The notes: a model not told the origin generated them from the sequence alone. Positions 48,106-56,982 are shown, numbered from the stretch's first letter. The stretch is 60,982 nt of DNA from Actinomadura bangladeshensis (GCF_004348335.1 NZ_SMJW01000012.1:1-60982); one strand, 5' to 3'. Numbers and translations: made by a program.

Positions 48106-49056
48106 TTGCCAGAGGCGATGCCGCGCCGCGCGCTGCTGCTCGGCGGCGGGGCCGCACTGGTCCTGCCGTGGCTCGCGGGGTGCGCCGCGCAGGCCGCGCC
48201 GCGCAAGGACGTGGGCACGCTCGTGGGCGCGATCGCGTCCGAGCGTGAGCTGATCGCGGCGTACGAGGCGGCGCGGGGCTCCGGTGCGGTTCCGGCCGCC
48301 CGGCTCGATCCCGTCCTGGCGCACCACCGCGAGCATCTGGCGGTCCTGAAGCGGCACTACGTGCCCGGTTCCGGCGACCGCGCGGACGAGGGCGGCGCCC
48401 TGCCGGGTCCGAGCCCCGCTCCGGCGGTCCCGGGCGGTTCGCCCCTCACCTGGCTGCGCGATCTGGAGGACCGCGCGGCCCGTGCGCGGACTGCCGACGC
48501 GGCGAAGGCCGGGCCCGCGCTGGCCCAACTGCTCGCGAGCATCGGCGCGTGCGAGGCGGGCCATGCCGGAACGGTCCGGGGCGAGCCGCCGGCCGTCCGG
48601 TCCACGACCGGCGCGCGGGCGGTGCGGACGGCGCTGGCCGCCGAGCACGCCGCCGTGTACGGGTACGGGGTGCTCGGGGCCCGGCTGCGCGGGACGCTGC
48701 GGGAGACCGCCAAGGAGATGTGGGACGGCCACCGCGCCCAGCGCGACGAACTGGTGTCGGTCCTGTCGGTGCGGCCCGCCCCGGCGGCGGCCGCGTACCG
48801 GCTGCCCGTGCGGCCCGCCGACGCCCGCGGCGCCGCCCGGCTCGCGGCGGCGCTGGAGGACGATGTCGCCGCCGCGTACGTCGGCGTCGCCGGCGTCTCC
48901 TCCCCCGACCTGCGGGCGTTCGCCGCCGACAGCGCGCAGCGGGCGATGGCGCGGTCGGCGCGGTGGCGCGCGAGGGCGGGCGAGGCGGCGCCGCCCGAGG
49001 CGTTCCCCGGGCTGCCGTCCGCGGCCCTGTCGCCGCGTCCCGAACCGGGTGAGTGA
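48106..49056 (+). CDS. Lipoprotein with ferritin-like DUF4439 domain (316 aa)
   Basis: An N-terminal signal (PRRALLLGGGAALVLPWLAGC) ends in the lipobox LAGC, so the protein is probably lipid-anchored outside the membrane. Two helical segments follow: VGTLVGAIASERELIAAYEAARG and, after a Pro-rich spacer, a DUF4439 domain (RTALAAEHAAVYGYGVLGARL) with the ferritin-like E-x-x-H pattern. Metal binding is plausible but unproven. The TTG at 48106 is chosen for its GAGGAG ribosome site; ATG 48118 is nearly as good. It is divergent from rimP, a common actinobacterial arrangement. Confidence 0.8.
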   Translation: MPEAMPRRALLLGGGAALVLPWLAGCAAQAAPRKDVGTLVGAIASERELIAAYEAARGSGAVPAARLDPVLAHHREHLAVLKRHYVPGSGDRADEGGALPGPSPAPAVPGGSPLTWLRDLEDRAARARTADAAKAGPALAQLLASIGACEAGHAGTVRGEPPAVRSTTGARAVRTALAAEHAAVYGYGVLGARLRGTLRETAKEMWDGHRAQRDELVSVLSVRPAPAAAAYRLPVRPADARGAARLAAALEDDVAAAYVGVAGVSSPDLRAFAADSAQRAMARSARWRARAGEAAPPEAFPGLPSAALSPRPEPGE

Positions 49057-49137
49057 TCTTCCGCACGGCGGGAACGATGCGCGGCACCGATCGCGTTGGT
49101 CCCGGTAGAGGGGACTACTCGGGGGAGGAGCCCAGAC

Positions 49138-49587
49138 GTGAGCACGACTCCGCGGGAGGGCGGGCGCAGCGCCCTCGACGAGCTGCGGGACGCCTATCGT
49201 GAACAGCTGAACCGGCTCGCGGCCGAGCGCGACGCCGCGCGGCGCCAGGCGCGCCTGGCGCAGGCGCAGGCGGACGTGGCGCGGGCCGACCTCGCGAGCC
49301 TGCAGAGCCGCGTGCGGGAGCTGCTGACCGCCGCCGCCCGGCACCTGCCCGACCTCCCGGCCGCGGACCATCCGGCCGCGGACCGGCCGGCCGTGCAGGG
49401 CCCGGCCCGCGCGGAGCTCGCCGCCGGCGACGCGCCGGAGCCCTCCGCCGCCCCGGACGCGCCCGGCCACGAGGCGGCGCGCCTCGAACGCGCCGACCGT
49501 CCCGAACGTCCGGAACGCTCCGAGACGGAACGGCCTGAGCGGGCCGAGCGGCCCGAGCGCTCCGAGGGTTCGGCGCGGGCGGCCTGA
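49138..49587 (+). CDS. Coiled-coil protein with Glu/Arg/Pro-repeat tail (149 aa)
   Basis: Residues 10-70 form a likely coiled coil (ALDELRDAYREQLNRLAAER and on). The tail from about 110 repeats the unit R-P/S-E (ERADRPERPERSETERPERA), highly charged. No family is recognised. The GTG at 49138 has GGGAGGAG upstream. It ends before the hairpin at 49598. It could be a scaffold or a cell-division associated protein; this is only a guess. Confidence 0.7.
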   Translation: MSTTPREGGRSALDELRDAYREQLNRLAAERDAARRQARLAQAQADVARADLASLQSRVRELLTAAARHLPDLPAADHPAADRPAVQGPARAELAAGDAPEPSAAPDAPGHEAARLERADRPERPERSETERPERAERPERSEGSARAA

Positions 49588-49597
49588 CCGGGGAGGA

Positions 49598-49617
49598 ACG
49601 GCCCGTCCAAGGGCCGT
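49598..49617 (+). terminator. Hairpin after the coiled-coil gene
   Basis: ACGGCCC (49598-49604) pairs with GGGCCGT (49611-49617) around the loop GTCCAA, 10 bases after the stop. Confidence 0.6.
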
Positions 49618-49680
49618 GCGGGGGCCACCGGGAACCTGTCCCGGCGGTCTCCGCTCACGGCATCCCCTAGGGTTCTGCGA

Positions 49681-50778
49681 ATGACCGCGTACGGCCTTCT
49701 CGTCTCTCCCTCGCACAACCGCGTCTACGCCCAGTCCGCCGCGGACCTGGTGAAGGCCGAGCTGACGGTGTTCAGTGAACGGGCTCTCGGCGGACGGGTC
49801 GGGGACGTCCGGGAGGCGGAGATCGGCGGTGTCCCCTACGTGACGTTCACCGGCGACGAGCTGACGGAGCAGGACATCCGCCTCCTGTCGAACCTGTCGT
49901 CGTTGTACGCGCTGTTCCAGATCGAGGGCGAGCTGCTGCGCCCGGTCGTGCTCCAGCGTCTGGACGTGTTCGGCAGCGACCTGCTCACCATCCAGAAGTA
50001 CTCCGGAAAGACGAACGAGTACTTCACCAAGCTGCTGCTGAACGTCACGGCGATGGCCACCGATTCGCCCATGGACCTCGTCACCGGCCGTCCGCGCGTG
50101 CTCGACCCCATGTGCGGACGGGGCACGACCCTCAACCAGGCCATGATGTACGGCCTCGACGCAGCCGGGATCGACATCGACGGCAAGGACTTCGACGCCT
50201 ACGCGGCGTTCATCAAGACCTGGCTGAAGAACAACCGGGTCAAGCACCAGGCCGAGATCGCGAACGTCCGGCGCGAGAAGGCCGTCCTCGGGCGCCGGCT
50301 GCACGTGACGCTCGCGGCGTCCAAGGAGCGGTACAAGAGCGGCGAGACGATGGAGATCACGGTCGTGAACGCCGACTCCGCCGGTGCCGGGAAGTTCTTC
50401 CGCCCGGCCTCCTTCGACCTGATCGTGACGGACGCGCCGTACGGGGTCCAGCACGGCAGCCGCCGCGGCCTCGCGGGGGGCGGCCCCCGCACCCCCGCCC
50501 AGGGCGGCCAGCCCGGCCGCAAGGGGAAGCCGCAGCTGTCGCGCAGCCCCGTGGAGCTGCTGGCCGCCGCCGTCCCGGAGTGGGCGCGGCTGCTGCGGCC
50601 GGGCGGCGCGGTCGGGATCTCCTGGAACACCTTCGTCGGCCGCCGCGAGCAGCTCGCCGAGATCCTCGCCGGGAGCGGCCTCGACGTGCAGGACTGCGAG
50701 GCTTACCGGGGCTTCCGCCACCGCGTGGACCAGGCCATCTCCCGGGACGTCATCGTGGCCCGCCGCCCGTCAGGCTGA
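49681..50778 (+). CDS. TRM11-like SAM-dependent methyltransferase (365 aa)
   Basis: The protein has a THUMP-like N-terminal part (about 1-110) and a Rossmann methyltransferase with the SAM loop VLDPMCGRGTTLNQAMMYG at about 140-158. The catalytic motif is TDAPYG rather than the usual DPPYG; the change from Pro to Ala is notable. The target is probably a guanosine N2 in tRNA, as for TRM11, but bacterial members are uncharacterised. Its last 9 bases overlap the 3' end of the HAD gene on the other strand. Confidence 0.88.
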   Translation: MTAYGLLVSPSHNRVYAQSAADLVKAELTVFSERALGGRVGDVREAEIGGVPYVTFTGDELTEQDIRLLSNLSSLYALFQIEGELLRPVVLQRLDVFGSDLLTIQKYSGKTNEYFTKLLLNVTAMATDSPMDLVTGRPRVLDPMCGRGTTLNQAMMYGLDAAGIDIDGKDFDAYAAFIKTWLKNNRVKHQAEIANVRREKAVLGRRLHVTLAASKERYKSGETMEITVVNADSAGAGKFFRPASFDLIVTDAPYGVQHGSRRGLAGGGPRTPAQGGQPGRKGKPQLSRSPVELLAAAVPEWARLLRPGGAVGISWNTFVGRREQLAEILAGSGLDVQDCEAYRGFRHRVDQAISRDVIVARRPSG

Positions 50779-51471
50779 ATGCCACTGCTCCACGTGCGGG
50801 AGCAGTTCGTCCAGGCCGTGGATGAGGGCGTCCGGCGGTGTGAGGCCGGGCCGCTCGAAGGCGTGCGTGGTCTGGTGCCGGATCTGCACGGCGCGCAGCC
50901 CGGCGGACTTGGCGCCGTGGATGTCGTCGTAGGGGCGGTCGCCGACGAAGACGCAGGAGGCGGGGTCGGTGGCGCCGACGGCGTCCATGGCGGCGCGGAA
51001 CGCCTCGGCGTGCGGTTTCGTCCAGGGGATCTCGCTGGAGTAGACGGCGCCGTCGAGCAGGTCGAGGACGTCGTCGCGGGCGAAGACCCGCTCGTGCCAT
51101 TCGCGGGTCCAGATGGTGTTGGACAGGACGCCGATCTTGATGCCGCGCTCGCGCAGGGCGGTGAAGAGGCCGGGGACGGCGGGGTCGGTGTGGGTGTGCG
51201 GGGTCCACGTCTCGAAGTGCGTCCTCAGCATGTCCTCGGTGGGCCGGACGCCGGCCATCTCGAACGCCTCGGCGAGGGTCGCGCTTCGGTGCTCCTCGGT
51301 GCCGCGGCGCCACAGCTCGTCCTCGGCCTCGCAGAGCGCGGCGACGGCCGTCCCGACCGCGTCGGGCGGCAGGTGGGCGGAGCAGATCGCGCGCCACATG
51401 TCGGCCAGTTCGAGATCGTGCCAGGGGGTCAGCGTGCCGCCCCAGTCGAAGATCACAGCTTGTACGCCCAT
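50770..51471 (-). CDS. HAD-superfamily hydrolase (233 aa)
   Basis: This haloacid-dehalogenase-fold phosphatase has motif I AVIFDWGGTLTPW at about 5-17, in which the usual second Asp of DxDGT is Gly. The nucleophile Asp remains. Motif II is IGVLSNT, motif III Lys is in SSEIPWTKPHAEAF, and motif IV is CVFVGDRPYDDIHGAKSAG. The lack of the acid/base Asp may mean lower phosphatase activity or another group. Substrate is unknown. Confidence 0.9.
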   Translation of the reverse strand: MGVQAVIFDWGGTLTPWHDLELADMWRAICSAHLPPDAVGTAVAALCEAEDELWRRGTEEHRSATLAEAFEMAGVRPTEDMLRTHFETWTPHTHTDPAVPGLFTALRERGIKIGVLSNTIWTREWHERVFARDDVLDLLDGAVYSSEIPWTKPHAEAFRAAMDAVGATDPASCVFVGDRPYDDIHGAKSAGLRAVQIRHQTTHAFERPGLTPPDALIHGLDELLPHVEQWHSA

Positions 51472-51575
51472 GACCGGATGGTAACCATAGGGCCGATCCG
51501 GACGATCACCCTTTACGCCGTGGATCCTCCCGGAGGGCGCGACCGGGCCACGTCACGTCCCGTCGAGGAGCCTTG

Positions 51576-53132
51576 ATGCGCAGACCCCTGCTCGCCGCCC
51601 TGCTCACCGCCGCTCTCGCCGTCCCGCTCGCCGGCGCGGCCGCGCCGGCGGCGGCGGATCCGATCCCCGACGGGCCCGGCAGGGGCTTCGTCCCGGCCTA
51701 CATCGGCGGCCCGGCGACGCCGGAGCCGCTGGCCGGGCGGCCTGTTCCGGCCAATCCGCACCAGGGGCCGGTGGGGACGTCGTCCATGCACGCCGACAGC
51801 TACGCCTCCGACGCCTACCCGTTCCCCGGGCCGCTCGGCCGCGACCCCGAGGTGCTCAACGAGGCCAAGGGCGGCGGTCTGCCGGGCCTGTGCTCGACGG
51901 TGACGTTCGCCCGCCGGACGGGCCTGATCGTCGCGCAGTGCACGCGCGGGCAGAACTTCATGCTGCGGCTGATCGACCCGAAGACGCTGAAGGACCTCGC
52001 GACGTTCGAGCTGCCGCCGCGGCCGTCGACCGTCCAGGCGGTGTTCTCGCTGAGCCTCGACAAGGTGCTCACCGACACCTCGGGCGGCGCCTACTACTAC
52101 CTGGACCCGCAGGACCGCGCCGTGCTGGCGGACTCGGCGTTCCACCTGCGCCGCTTCGCGCACGGCAAGGGCCCGGACGGCACGTGGCGCTTCACGGTCA
52201 CCGACGACTGGGACCTCGGCGGGTACCTCCCCCACGACTGCGCCACGTGGACGAACCCGTGGCCGAAGGGCGAATGCGACCCCATCACGGCGGTCGGGCC
52301 GGACTGGGACGGCCTGATCTGGTGGATCACGCGGAACGGGCGCATCGGCACGCTGAACCCGCAGTCGGGCACCGTCCGCATGACGCGGCTCGCCGGTGAG
52401 AGCATCCAGAACTCGTTCGCCGCGGCCGAGAACGGCGTCTCGATCGTCTCCGACCATGCGCTCTACCAGATGCGAGCCGACGCGAGCGGCATGCCGACGG
52501 TCGTGTGGCGGCAGCCCTACGACAGGGGTACCGGACGCAAGCCCGGCCAGATCGACCAGGGTTCGGGGACGACCCCCACGTTCTTCGGCGACGGCTACGT
52601 GGCCATCACCGACAACGCCGACGACCGCATGCACGTGATCGTCCGCCGCCGGGACGACGGTGGGCTCGTCTGCCAGATCCCCGTGTTCGACAGCGGGGCC
52701 AGCGCCACGGACAACTCGCTCATCGGCTACGGCGACAGCCTGTTCGTCGAGAACAACTACGGCTACCGCAACTTCTTCGAGCTTCCTCCGGGTGGGTCGT
52801 CCGTGGGCGGGGTGAGCCGCGTGGACGTGAAGCCGGACGGAAAGGGCTGCGAGACCGTCTGGACGAGCGGGGAGCGTTCGCCGTCCACCGTGGCCAAGAT
52901 CTCCGTCCCCTCCGGCCTGCTGTACCTCTACACGAAGGAGCCCCGCAAGGACCTCCTCGACGCCTGGTACCTGACCGCCGTGGACGTCCACACGGGCCGG
53001 ACCGCCTACAAGGTCCTCACCGGCATGGGCAAGTGGTTCGACAACAACTGGGCGCCCATCACCATCGGCCCGGACGGGAGCGCGTACGTCGGCGTCCTCG
53101 GCGGGCTGGTCGCCGTCCGCGACCGCGAGTAG
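51576..53132 (+). CDS. Secreted protein with beta-propeller-like repeats (518 aa)
   Basis: A typical signal peptide (MRRPLLAALLTAALAVPLAG, cleavage near APAAADP) precedes about 490 extracellular residues. The body has repeated beta-strand blocks ending in DGTWRFTVTDDWDLGG, WDGLIWWITRNGRIGTLNP and KWFDNNWAPITIGPDGSAYV, suggestive of a six- or seven-bladed propeller; no catalytic motif is recognised. The ATG at 51576 follows GAGGAG. Three cysteines could form a disulfide. It may act on or bind a cell-surface component, but this is a guess. Confidence 0.72.
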   Translation: MRRPLLAALLTAALAVPLAGAAAPAAADPIPDGPGRGFVPAYIGGPATPEPLAGRPVPANPHQGPVGTSSMHADSYASDAYPFPGPLGRDPEVLNEAKGGGLPGLCSTVTFARRTGLIVAQCTRGQNFMLRLIDPKTLKDLATFELPPRPSTVQAVFSLSLDKVLTDTSGGAYYYLDPQDRAVLADSAFHLRRFAHGKGPDGTWRFTVTDDWDLGGYLPHDCATWTNPWPKGECDPITAVGPDWDGLIWWITRNGRIGTLNPQSGTVRMTRLAGESIQNSFAAAENGVSIVSDHALYQMRADASGMPTVVWRQPYDRGTGRKPGQIDQGSGTTPTFFGDGYVAITDNADDRMHVIVRRRDDGGLVCQIPVFDSGASATDNSLIGYGDSLFVENNYGYRNFFELPPGGSSVGGVSRVDVKPDGKGCETVWTSGERSPSTVAKISVPSGLLYLYTKEPRKDLLDAWYLTAVDVHTGRTAYKVLTGMGKWFDNNWAPITIGPDGSAYVGVLGGLVAVRDRE

Positions 53133-53193
53133 GGGCCCGCTCGGCGGGGATACCGGTTCGATCAGGAGATAACGATGCGAACCGGGAGGAATC

Positions 53194-53463
53194 ATGAGGG
53201 CACGCAGGCCCGGTGAGAGTCGCGACTTCCGCGACGACATCGACGACATGGGCGACAACGACCAGGACGAGGAGATCGGCCTGACCGAGGAGTACGTGAC
53301 CGACCCGCCCGAGGAACTGGTGATCGAGGAGCCCTCGCAGAGCAGGGACGGGCTCTCCATCACCCAGTACGAGGAGGAGGCCGCCAGGGACGGCGACGAC
53401 GAGCGCCCGCACTCCGACGCCCCCGCCGAGTCCGACGCGGTGAACCCGACCCGCAGACCCTGA
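53194..53463 (+). CDS. Acidic small hypothetical protein (89 aa)
   Basis: The product is rich in Asp and Glu (DDIDDMGDNDQDEEIGLTEE) with no clear fold and may be disordered. The ATG at 53194 has GGGAGGAA just upstream, which argues for translation. No family is recognised. It follows the secreted protein gene by 61 bases on the same strand. Confidence 0.65.
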   Translation: MRARRPGESRDFRDDIDDMGDNDQDEEIGLTEEYVTDPPEELVIEEPSQSRDGLSITQYEEEAARDGDDERPHSDAPAESDAVNPTRRP

Positions 53464-53592
53464 CCGCCGGCCCGCGGCGGCCGGTGACGCGTGTGGCAGG
53501 GATCCCTTTGCGGTTCGTTTCCGCACCGGGGGGAATGTCATAGGCGGGCCGTAGGTTGCGCTTGGCGGGCTAGCTTGCGAGGTGACCGGGAC

Positions 53593-54795
53593 ATGCACGA
53601 CACAGTCGCGGCACCGGCCCGTCCCCCGGCCGAGGCCGACTCCCCGTTCCCGCCCTCCGGCGGGCGCGACGACGACGCGGGCCGCCCGTGGTGGCGGCGC
53701 AGGGCGGGGCTGATCGTCCAGTGGGCGCTGGTCGCGGCGGCCCTCGCCGCCCTCCCGCTCTACCGCGACGAACTCCCCGACCTCGGCGCCATCTGGTCGG
53801 CCGCGTCGCACGCCGACCCCGGATGGCTCACCATGGTGGTGCTGGCCGTGGCGGGGTCGATGGGCGCGTTCGCCCGGCTGCAGCGCCGGCTGCTGCGCGT
53901 CGGCGGCCTGCGGATGACGCTGCGCCGCGCGTTCGCCATCACCTACGCGGGCAACGCGCTGTCCACGACGCTGCCGGCGGGGCCCGCGGTGAGCGTCGTC
54001 TACACGTTCCGCCAGTTCCGCCGCGGCGGGGCGTCGGCGCGCCTCGCCACCGCGGTGATCCTGGCCGGCGGCGTCATCACGACCACCGCCTACTCGCTGG
54101 TCGGGCTGCTGGCGCTGCTCGCCGACCCGCACGCCCGCGGGCCCGCGCTGATCGCCCTGGCCGTCCCGCTGGTGCTCGCGGTCCTGCTCGTCCCGGCGCT
54201 GCGCCGGCCCCGGTCGCGCGCCCTGATCACGGCGCCGCTGCGCCGCGCCCACCGGTTCGCGCTCGCCCACCCGAAGACGGCCCCGTACGCCGAGCGGCTG
54301 GCCGGCATCCGCGACGTGCTGCGCCCGACCGGCCGCGACTGGGCGGCGCTCGCCTCGCTCGCGCTGCTGAACTGGGTGTTCGACATCCTGGCGCTGCTGT
54401 CGGCGGCGAGCGCGGTCGGCGTCGACGTCTCCCCGAACGGCGTCGCGCTCGCCTACTTCACCGCGCAGGCGGCGGGCAGCCTGCTGCCGCTGCTGCCGGG
54501 CGGGCTCGGCGCGATCGAGGGCAGCATGGCCGCGTCGCTGGTCGCGTTCGGCGCGACGCTCTCCCCCGCCGCGGCGGCCGTGGGCCTCTACCGCCTGGTG
54601 TCCTACTGGGCCGTCGTCGCCGTCGGCTGGCTGGCCTGGGCCGCCCTGCACGAGCACGCCCGCCTGGGCGCCCGGCTGAAGTCCCGCCTCGCCGCCGCCG
54701 GCACCGTCCTTATGGAGGGCATGGCGGCCTTCGCGTTCGTCGTCCCCTCCACCACGGCCCCGCTGAACCCCCAGGCCAAGCCGAACCGCTCCTAG
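53593..54795 (+). CDS. Lysylphosphatidylglycerol synthase-type (UPF0104, YbhN-like) membrane protein (400 aa)
   Basis: The eight or so membrane helices are characteristic of the flippase domain of MprF-type proteins, without the aminoacyltransferase domain. The segment FAITYAGNALSTTLPAGPAVSVVYTFRQFRRGG at about 116-148 and SLLPLLPGGLGAIEGSMAASLV at about 296-317 match the family. The N-terminal 35 residues are Pro-rich. The ATG at 53593 is preferred although its ribosome site is weak. It ends 13 bases from the stop of the convergent ROK gene. Confidence 0.85.
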   Translation: MHDTVAAPARPPAEADSPFPPSGGRDDDAGRPWWRRRAGLIVQWALVAAALAALPLYRDELPDLGAIWSAASHADPGWLTMVVLAVAGSMGAFARLQRRLLRVGGLRMTLRRAFAITYAGNALSTTLPAGPAVSVVYTFRQFRRGGASARLATAVILAGGVITTTAYSLVGLLALLADPHARGPALIALAVPLVLAVLLVPALRRPRSRALITAPLRRAHRFALAHPKTAPYAERLAGIRDVLRPTGRDWAALASLALLNWVFDILALLSAASAVGVDVSPNGVALAYFTAQAAGSLLPLLPGGLGAIEGSMAASLVAFGATLSPAAAAVGLYRLVSYWAVVAVGWLAWAALHEHARLGARLKSRLAAAGTVLMEGMAAFAFVVPSTTAPLNPQAKPNRS

Positions 54796-54808
54796 CGGCC
54801 GTCCCCGC

Positions 54809-56038
54809 TCAGACTGGGCTGTCCTCGGGGGCGCGGAGCCTGGTCAGGACCTGCACCGGGTCGGACAGCACCTCGGCGAAGGCGAACTCGGCGGCGCCGA
54901 CGAGGGTCGTGTCGTCGCCGAGGGCGGCGGTGCGGAGCTTGACCTTCTCGCGGGGCGCGGCCAGGGCGCCGGTCGCGAGGACGCTGCGGATCTGCGCGGC
55001 GGCGCCGAGGTAGATGTCGCGCAGCGTGCCGCCGAACACGACCATGCCGGGGTTGAACACGTTGACGAGGTTGGCGACGCCGAGGCCGAGCCAGGTGCCG
55101 ACGCGGTGCAGCGCCTCCCGCGCCACGATGTCGCCCGCGTCCGCGGACGCGAGGACGTCGCGGACCGCGTCGCGGCCCGCCAGGCCGGGCGTCTCGCCCC
55201 GCCCGGCGTGGTGCAGCAGGGCCCGCTCCCCCACCTCGGCCTCCAGGCAGCCCTTGGACCCGCACGCGCAGGGCCTGCCGCCGGGGTTGACGACCATGTG
55301 GCCGATCTCGCCGCCGAAGCCCTCGTCGCCGCCGAGCAGCCGGCCGTGCGCGATGATGCCGCCGCCGACGCCGACGTCGCCGTGCAGGTAGATGAGGTTG
55401 TCGCAGTTCACCCCTGAGCCGCGCTCGTGCTCGGCGAGGGCGCCGAGGTTGGCGTCGTTGCAGACGGAGACGGGGATGCCGAGACCGATGCGGCGCGACA
55501 GCGCGTCCCCGAGCCGCAGGTCGCCGACATCGAGGTTGGGGCCGAACATGATGGTGTCGTCGGAGCGGCGGACGGTGCCGGGGAACCCCAGCGCGGCGCC
55601 GACGCAGACGGCGTCGCGCTCGGCCTTGCGGACCAGCGACCGGGCGCCGGCGACGAGCACGCCGAGCAGGTCGGCGGGGTCGGAGCCGCGGGCGCGCACT
55701 CCCTCGCGGCGGTCCAGCACGACGCCGCCGAGTCCGACGCGGGCGACGACGAGCCGGTCGACGCCGACCTCGAACGCCAGCACGTACACGCGGGTCGACT
55801 CCGGCCGGACGACGAGGGACGGCCGCCCGGCACGCCGGCCGGGCCCGCGCGGCAGCTCCTCGCGCACCAGGCCGGCGGCGGTGAGGTCGGAGGTCAGCGC
55901 CATGATCGTGCTGCGGTTGAGGCCGAGCGACTCGGCGAGCGTCGCCCGCGACGCCGGGCCGCGCAGGTGCACGAAGCGCAGCAGCGTCCCGAGGTTGTGG
56001 CGCCGGACGTCCTCCGGTGATGGGCCCGCCTTCATCAT
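54809..56038 (-). CDS. ROK-family regulator of the xylose-type ABC cluster (409 aa)
   Basis: The winged helix (about 12-65, RATLAESLGLNRSTIMALTS) is followed by a complete ROK domain: VCNDANLGALAE, GGEIGHMVVNPGG at about 242-254 and the intact zinc motif CACGSKGC at about 257-264, which the first ROK regulator in the window lacks. The start overlaps the ABC ATPase stop, so it is the last gene of the operon. By position it is like Rok7B7 next to xylFGH in Streptomyces. It is presumably a xylose- or glucose-responsive repressor. Confidence 0.92.
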   Translation of the reverse strand: MMKAGPSPEDVRRHNLGTLLRFVHLRGPASRATLAESLGLNRSTIMALTSDLTAAGLVREELPRGPGRRAGRPSLVVRPESTRVYVLAFEVGVDRLVVARVGLGGVVLDRREGVRARGSDPADLLGVLVAGARSLVRKAERDAVCVGAALGFPGTVRRSDDTIMFGPNLDVGDLRLGDALSRRIGLGIPVSVCNDANLGALAEHERGSGVNCDNLIYLHGDVGVGGGIIAHGRLLGGDEGFGGEIGHMVVNPGGRPCACGSKGCLEAEVGERALLHHAGRGETPGLAGRDAVRDVLASADAGDIVAREALHRVGTWLGLGVANLVNVFNPGMVVFGGTLRDIYLGAAAQIRSVLATGALAAPREKVKLRTAALGDDTTLVGAAEFAFAEVLSDPVQVLTRLRAPEDSPV

Positions 56039-56793
56039 CGGCGCAGCCCCAGCTCTCCCCCAGTGCCCGAGGTGATCAGCTCGACCACCTGCCGGTGGGT
56101 GACGTCCGCGGTCCTGACCTGGGCGACCATCCGGCCGAGGTACAGCGCGGCGATCCGGTCGGAGATCGCGAAGACGTCGTTCATGTTGTGCGAGATCAGC
56201 ACGACCGCGAGGCCCTTGTCGGCGAGCCGCCGGACGAACTCCAGGACCTGCTGGCTCTGCGCGATGCCGAGTGCGGCGGACGGCTCGTCCAGCACGACCA
56301 CCTTGGCGTCCAGCAGGATGGCGCGGGCGATCGCGACGATCTGCCGCTGCCCGCCGGACAGGGTGGCGACCCGCCGCCGGACCGAGCCCAGCGTGCGGAC
56401 GGCGAGCGAGGACAGCGCGGTGCGCGCCGTCTCCTCCATCTGGTCCTCGTCCAGGGTGAGGCCGGCGCGCTCCTCCCTGCCGAGGAAGAGGTTCTCGACG
56501 ATGTCGAGGTTCTCGCAGAGCGCGAGGTCCTGGTGGACGATCTCGATGCCGAGCCGGGTGGCGGCGCGCGGGCTGGAGACCTTCACCGGCTCGCCCTCGA
56601 ACCGGTACTCGCCCCGGTCGAAGGAGTGGATGCCGCCGATGCAGTTCACCAGCGTGGACTTGCCGGCGCCGTTGTCGCCGACGAGCGCGGTGATCTCACC
56701 GGGGTAGGCGGAGAACGAGACGTCGTGCAGGACCTTGACGGACCCGAAGCTCTTATCGATGCCGCGCAGGTCCAACGCCGGCGTCACTGACAT
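56035..56793 (-). CDS. Sugar ABC transporter ATPase, second single-domain copy (252 aa)
   Basis: Walker A is GDNGAGKST (about 39-47), the signature is LSGGQRQ, Walker B is VVVLDEPSAALG, and the D/H-loop region ends VVLISHNMNDVF. This is a one-domain XylG/RbsA-type ATPase. It is closely similar to the protein at 58278-59063 (both share NMNDVF and the final YLGRMVAQVR/YLGRVAADVA region), so it is a paralogue. It follows a hairpin at 56905-56944 and overlaps the ROK gene. A fused hybrid of both ATPases could give the paired sites seen in longer XylG proteins. Confidence 0.93.
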   Translation of the reverse strand: MSVTPALDLRGIDKSFGSVKVLHDVSFSAYPGEITALVGDNGAGKSTLVNCIGGIHSFDRGEYRFEGEPVKVSSPRAATRLGIEIVHQDLALCENLDIVENLFLGREERAGLTLDEDQMEETARTALSSLAVRTLGSVRRRVATLSGGQRQIVAIARAILLDAKVVVLDEPSAALGIAQSQQVLEFVRRLADKGLAVVLISHNMNDVFAISDRIAALYLGRMVAQVRTADVTHRQVVELITSGTGGELGLRR

Positions 56794-56904
56794 GCCGAGG
56801 GGCTCCCACCGTGCCGCGCCGCCGCCGTGCGCCAGGCGGTCGTGGTCCGTGAGCGTATCAGCCGGGCTCGCGGCGCCGGAACCGCCGGAACCGCCGTCCG
56901 GCCA

Positions 56905-56944
56905 CGCCTGGGAGCCGATGGTGCGAGCCACCGGCTCCCAGGCG
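56905..56944 (-). other. Perfect 13-bp stem-loop between the permease and second ATPase genes
   Basis: CGCCTGGGAGCCG (56905-56917) pairs with CGGCTCCCAGGCG (56932-56944) around a 14-nt loop. It lies in the 189-bp gap after the permease stop and before the ATPase start. There is no U tract, so it could be an mRNA-stabilising or attenuating element. Confidence 0.7.
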
Positions 56945-56982
56945 TCCCCGGCCGCGTTCACGGGATCACCGCGCCCGCGGCC

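Noticed and set aside
53137..53175. tRNA-like GGTTCGATC segment near 53155
   Set aside because: A T-loop-like string is present, but no acceptor stem, D arm or anticodon arm can be formed around it.
54796..54808. Possible shared terminator between the convergent LPG-synthase-like and ROK genes
   Set aside because: Only 13 bases separate the stops and no stem is visible, so no terminator is called.
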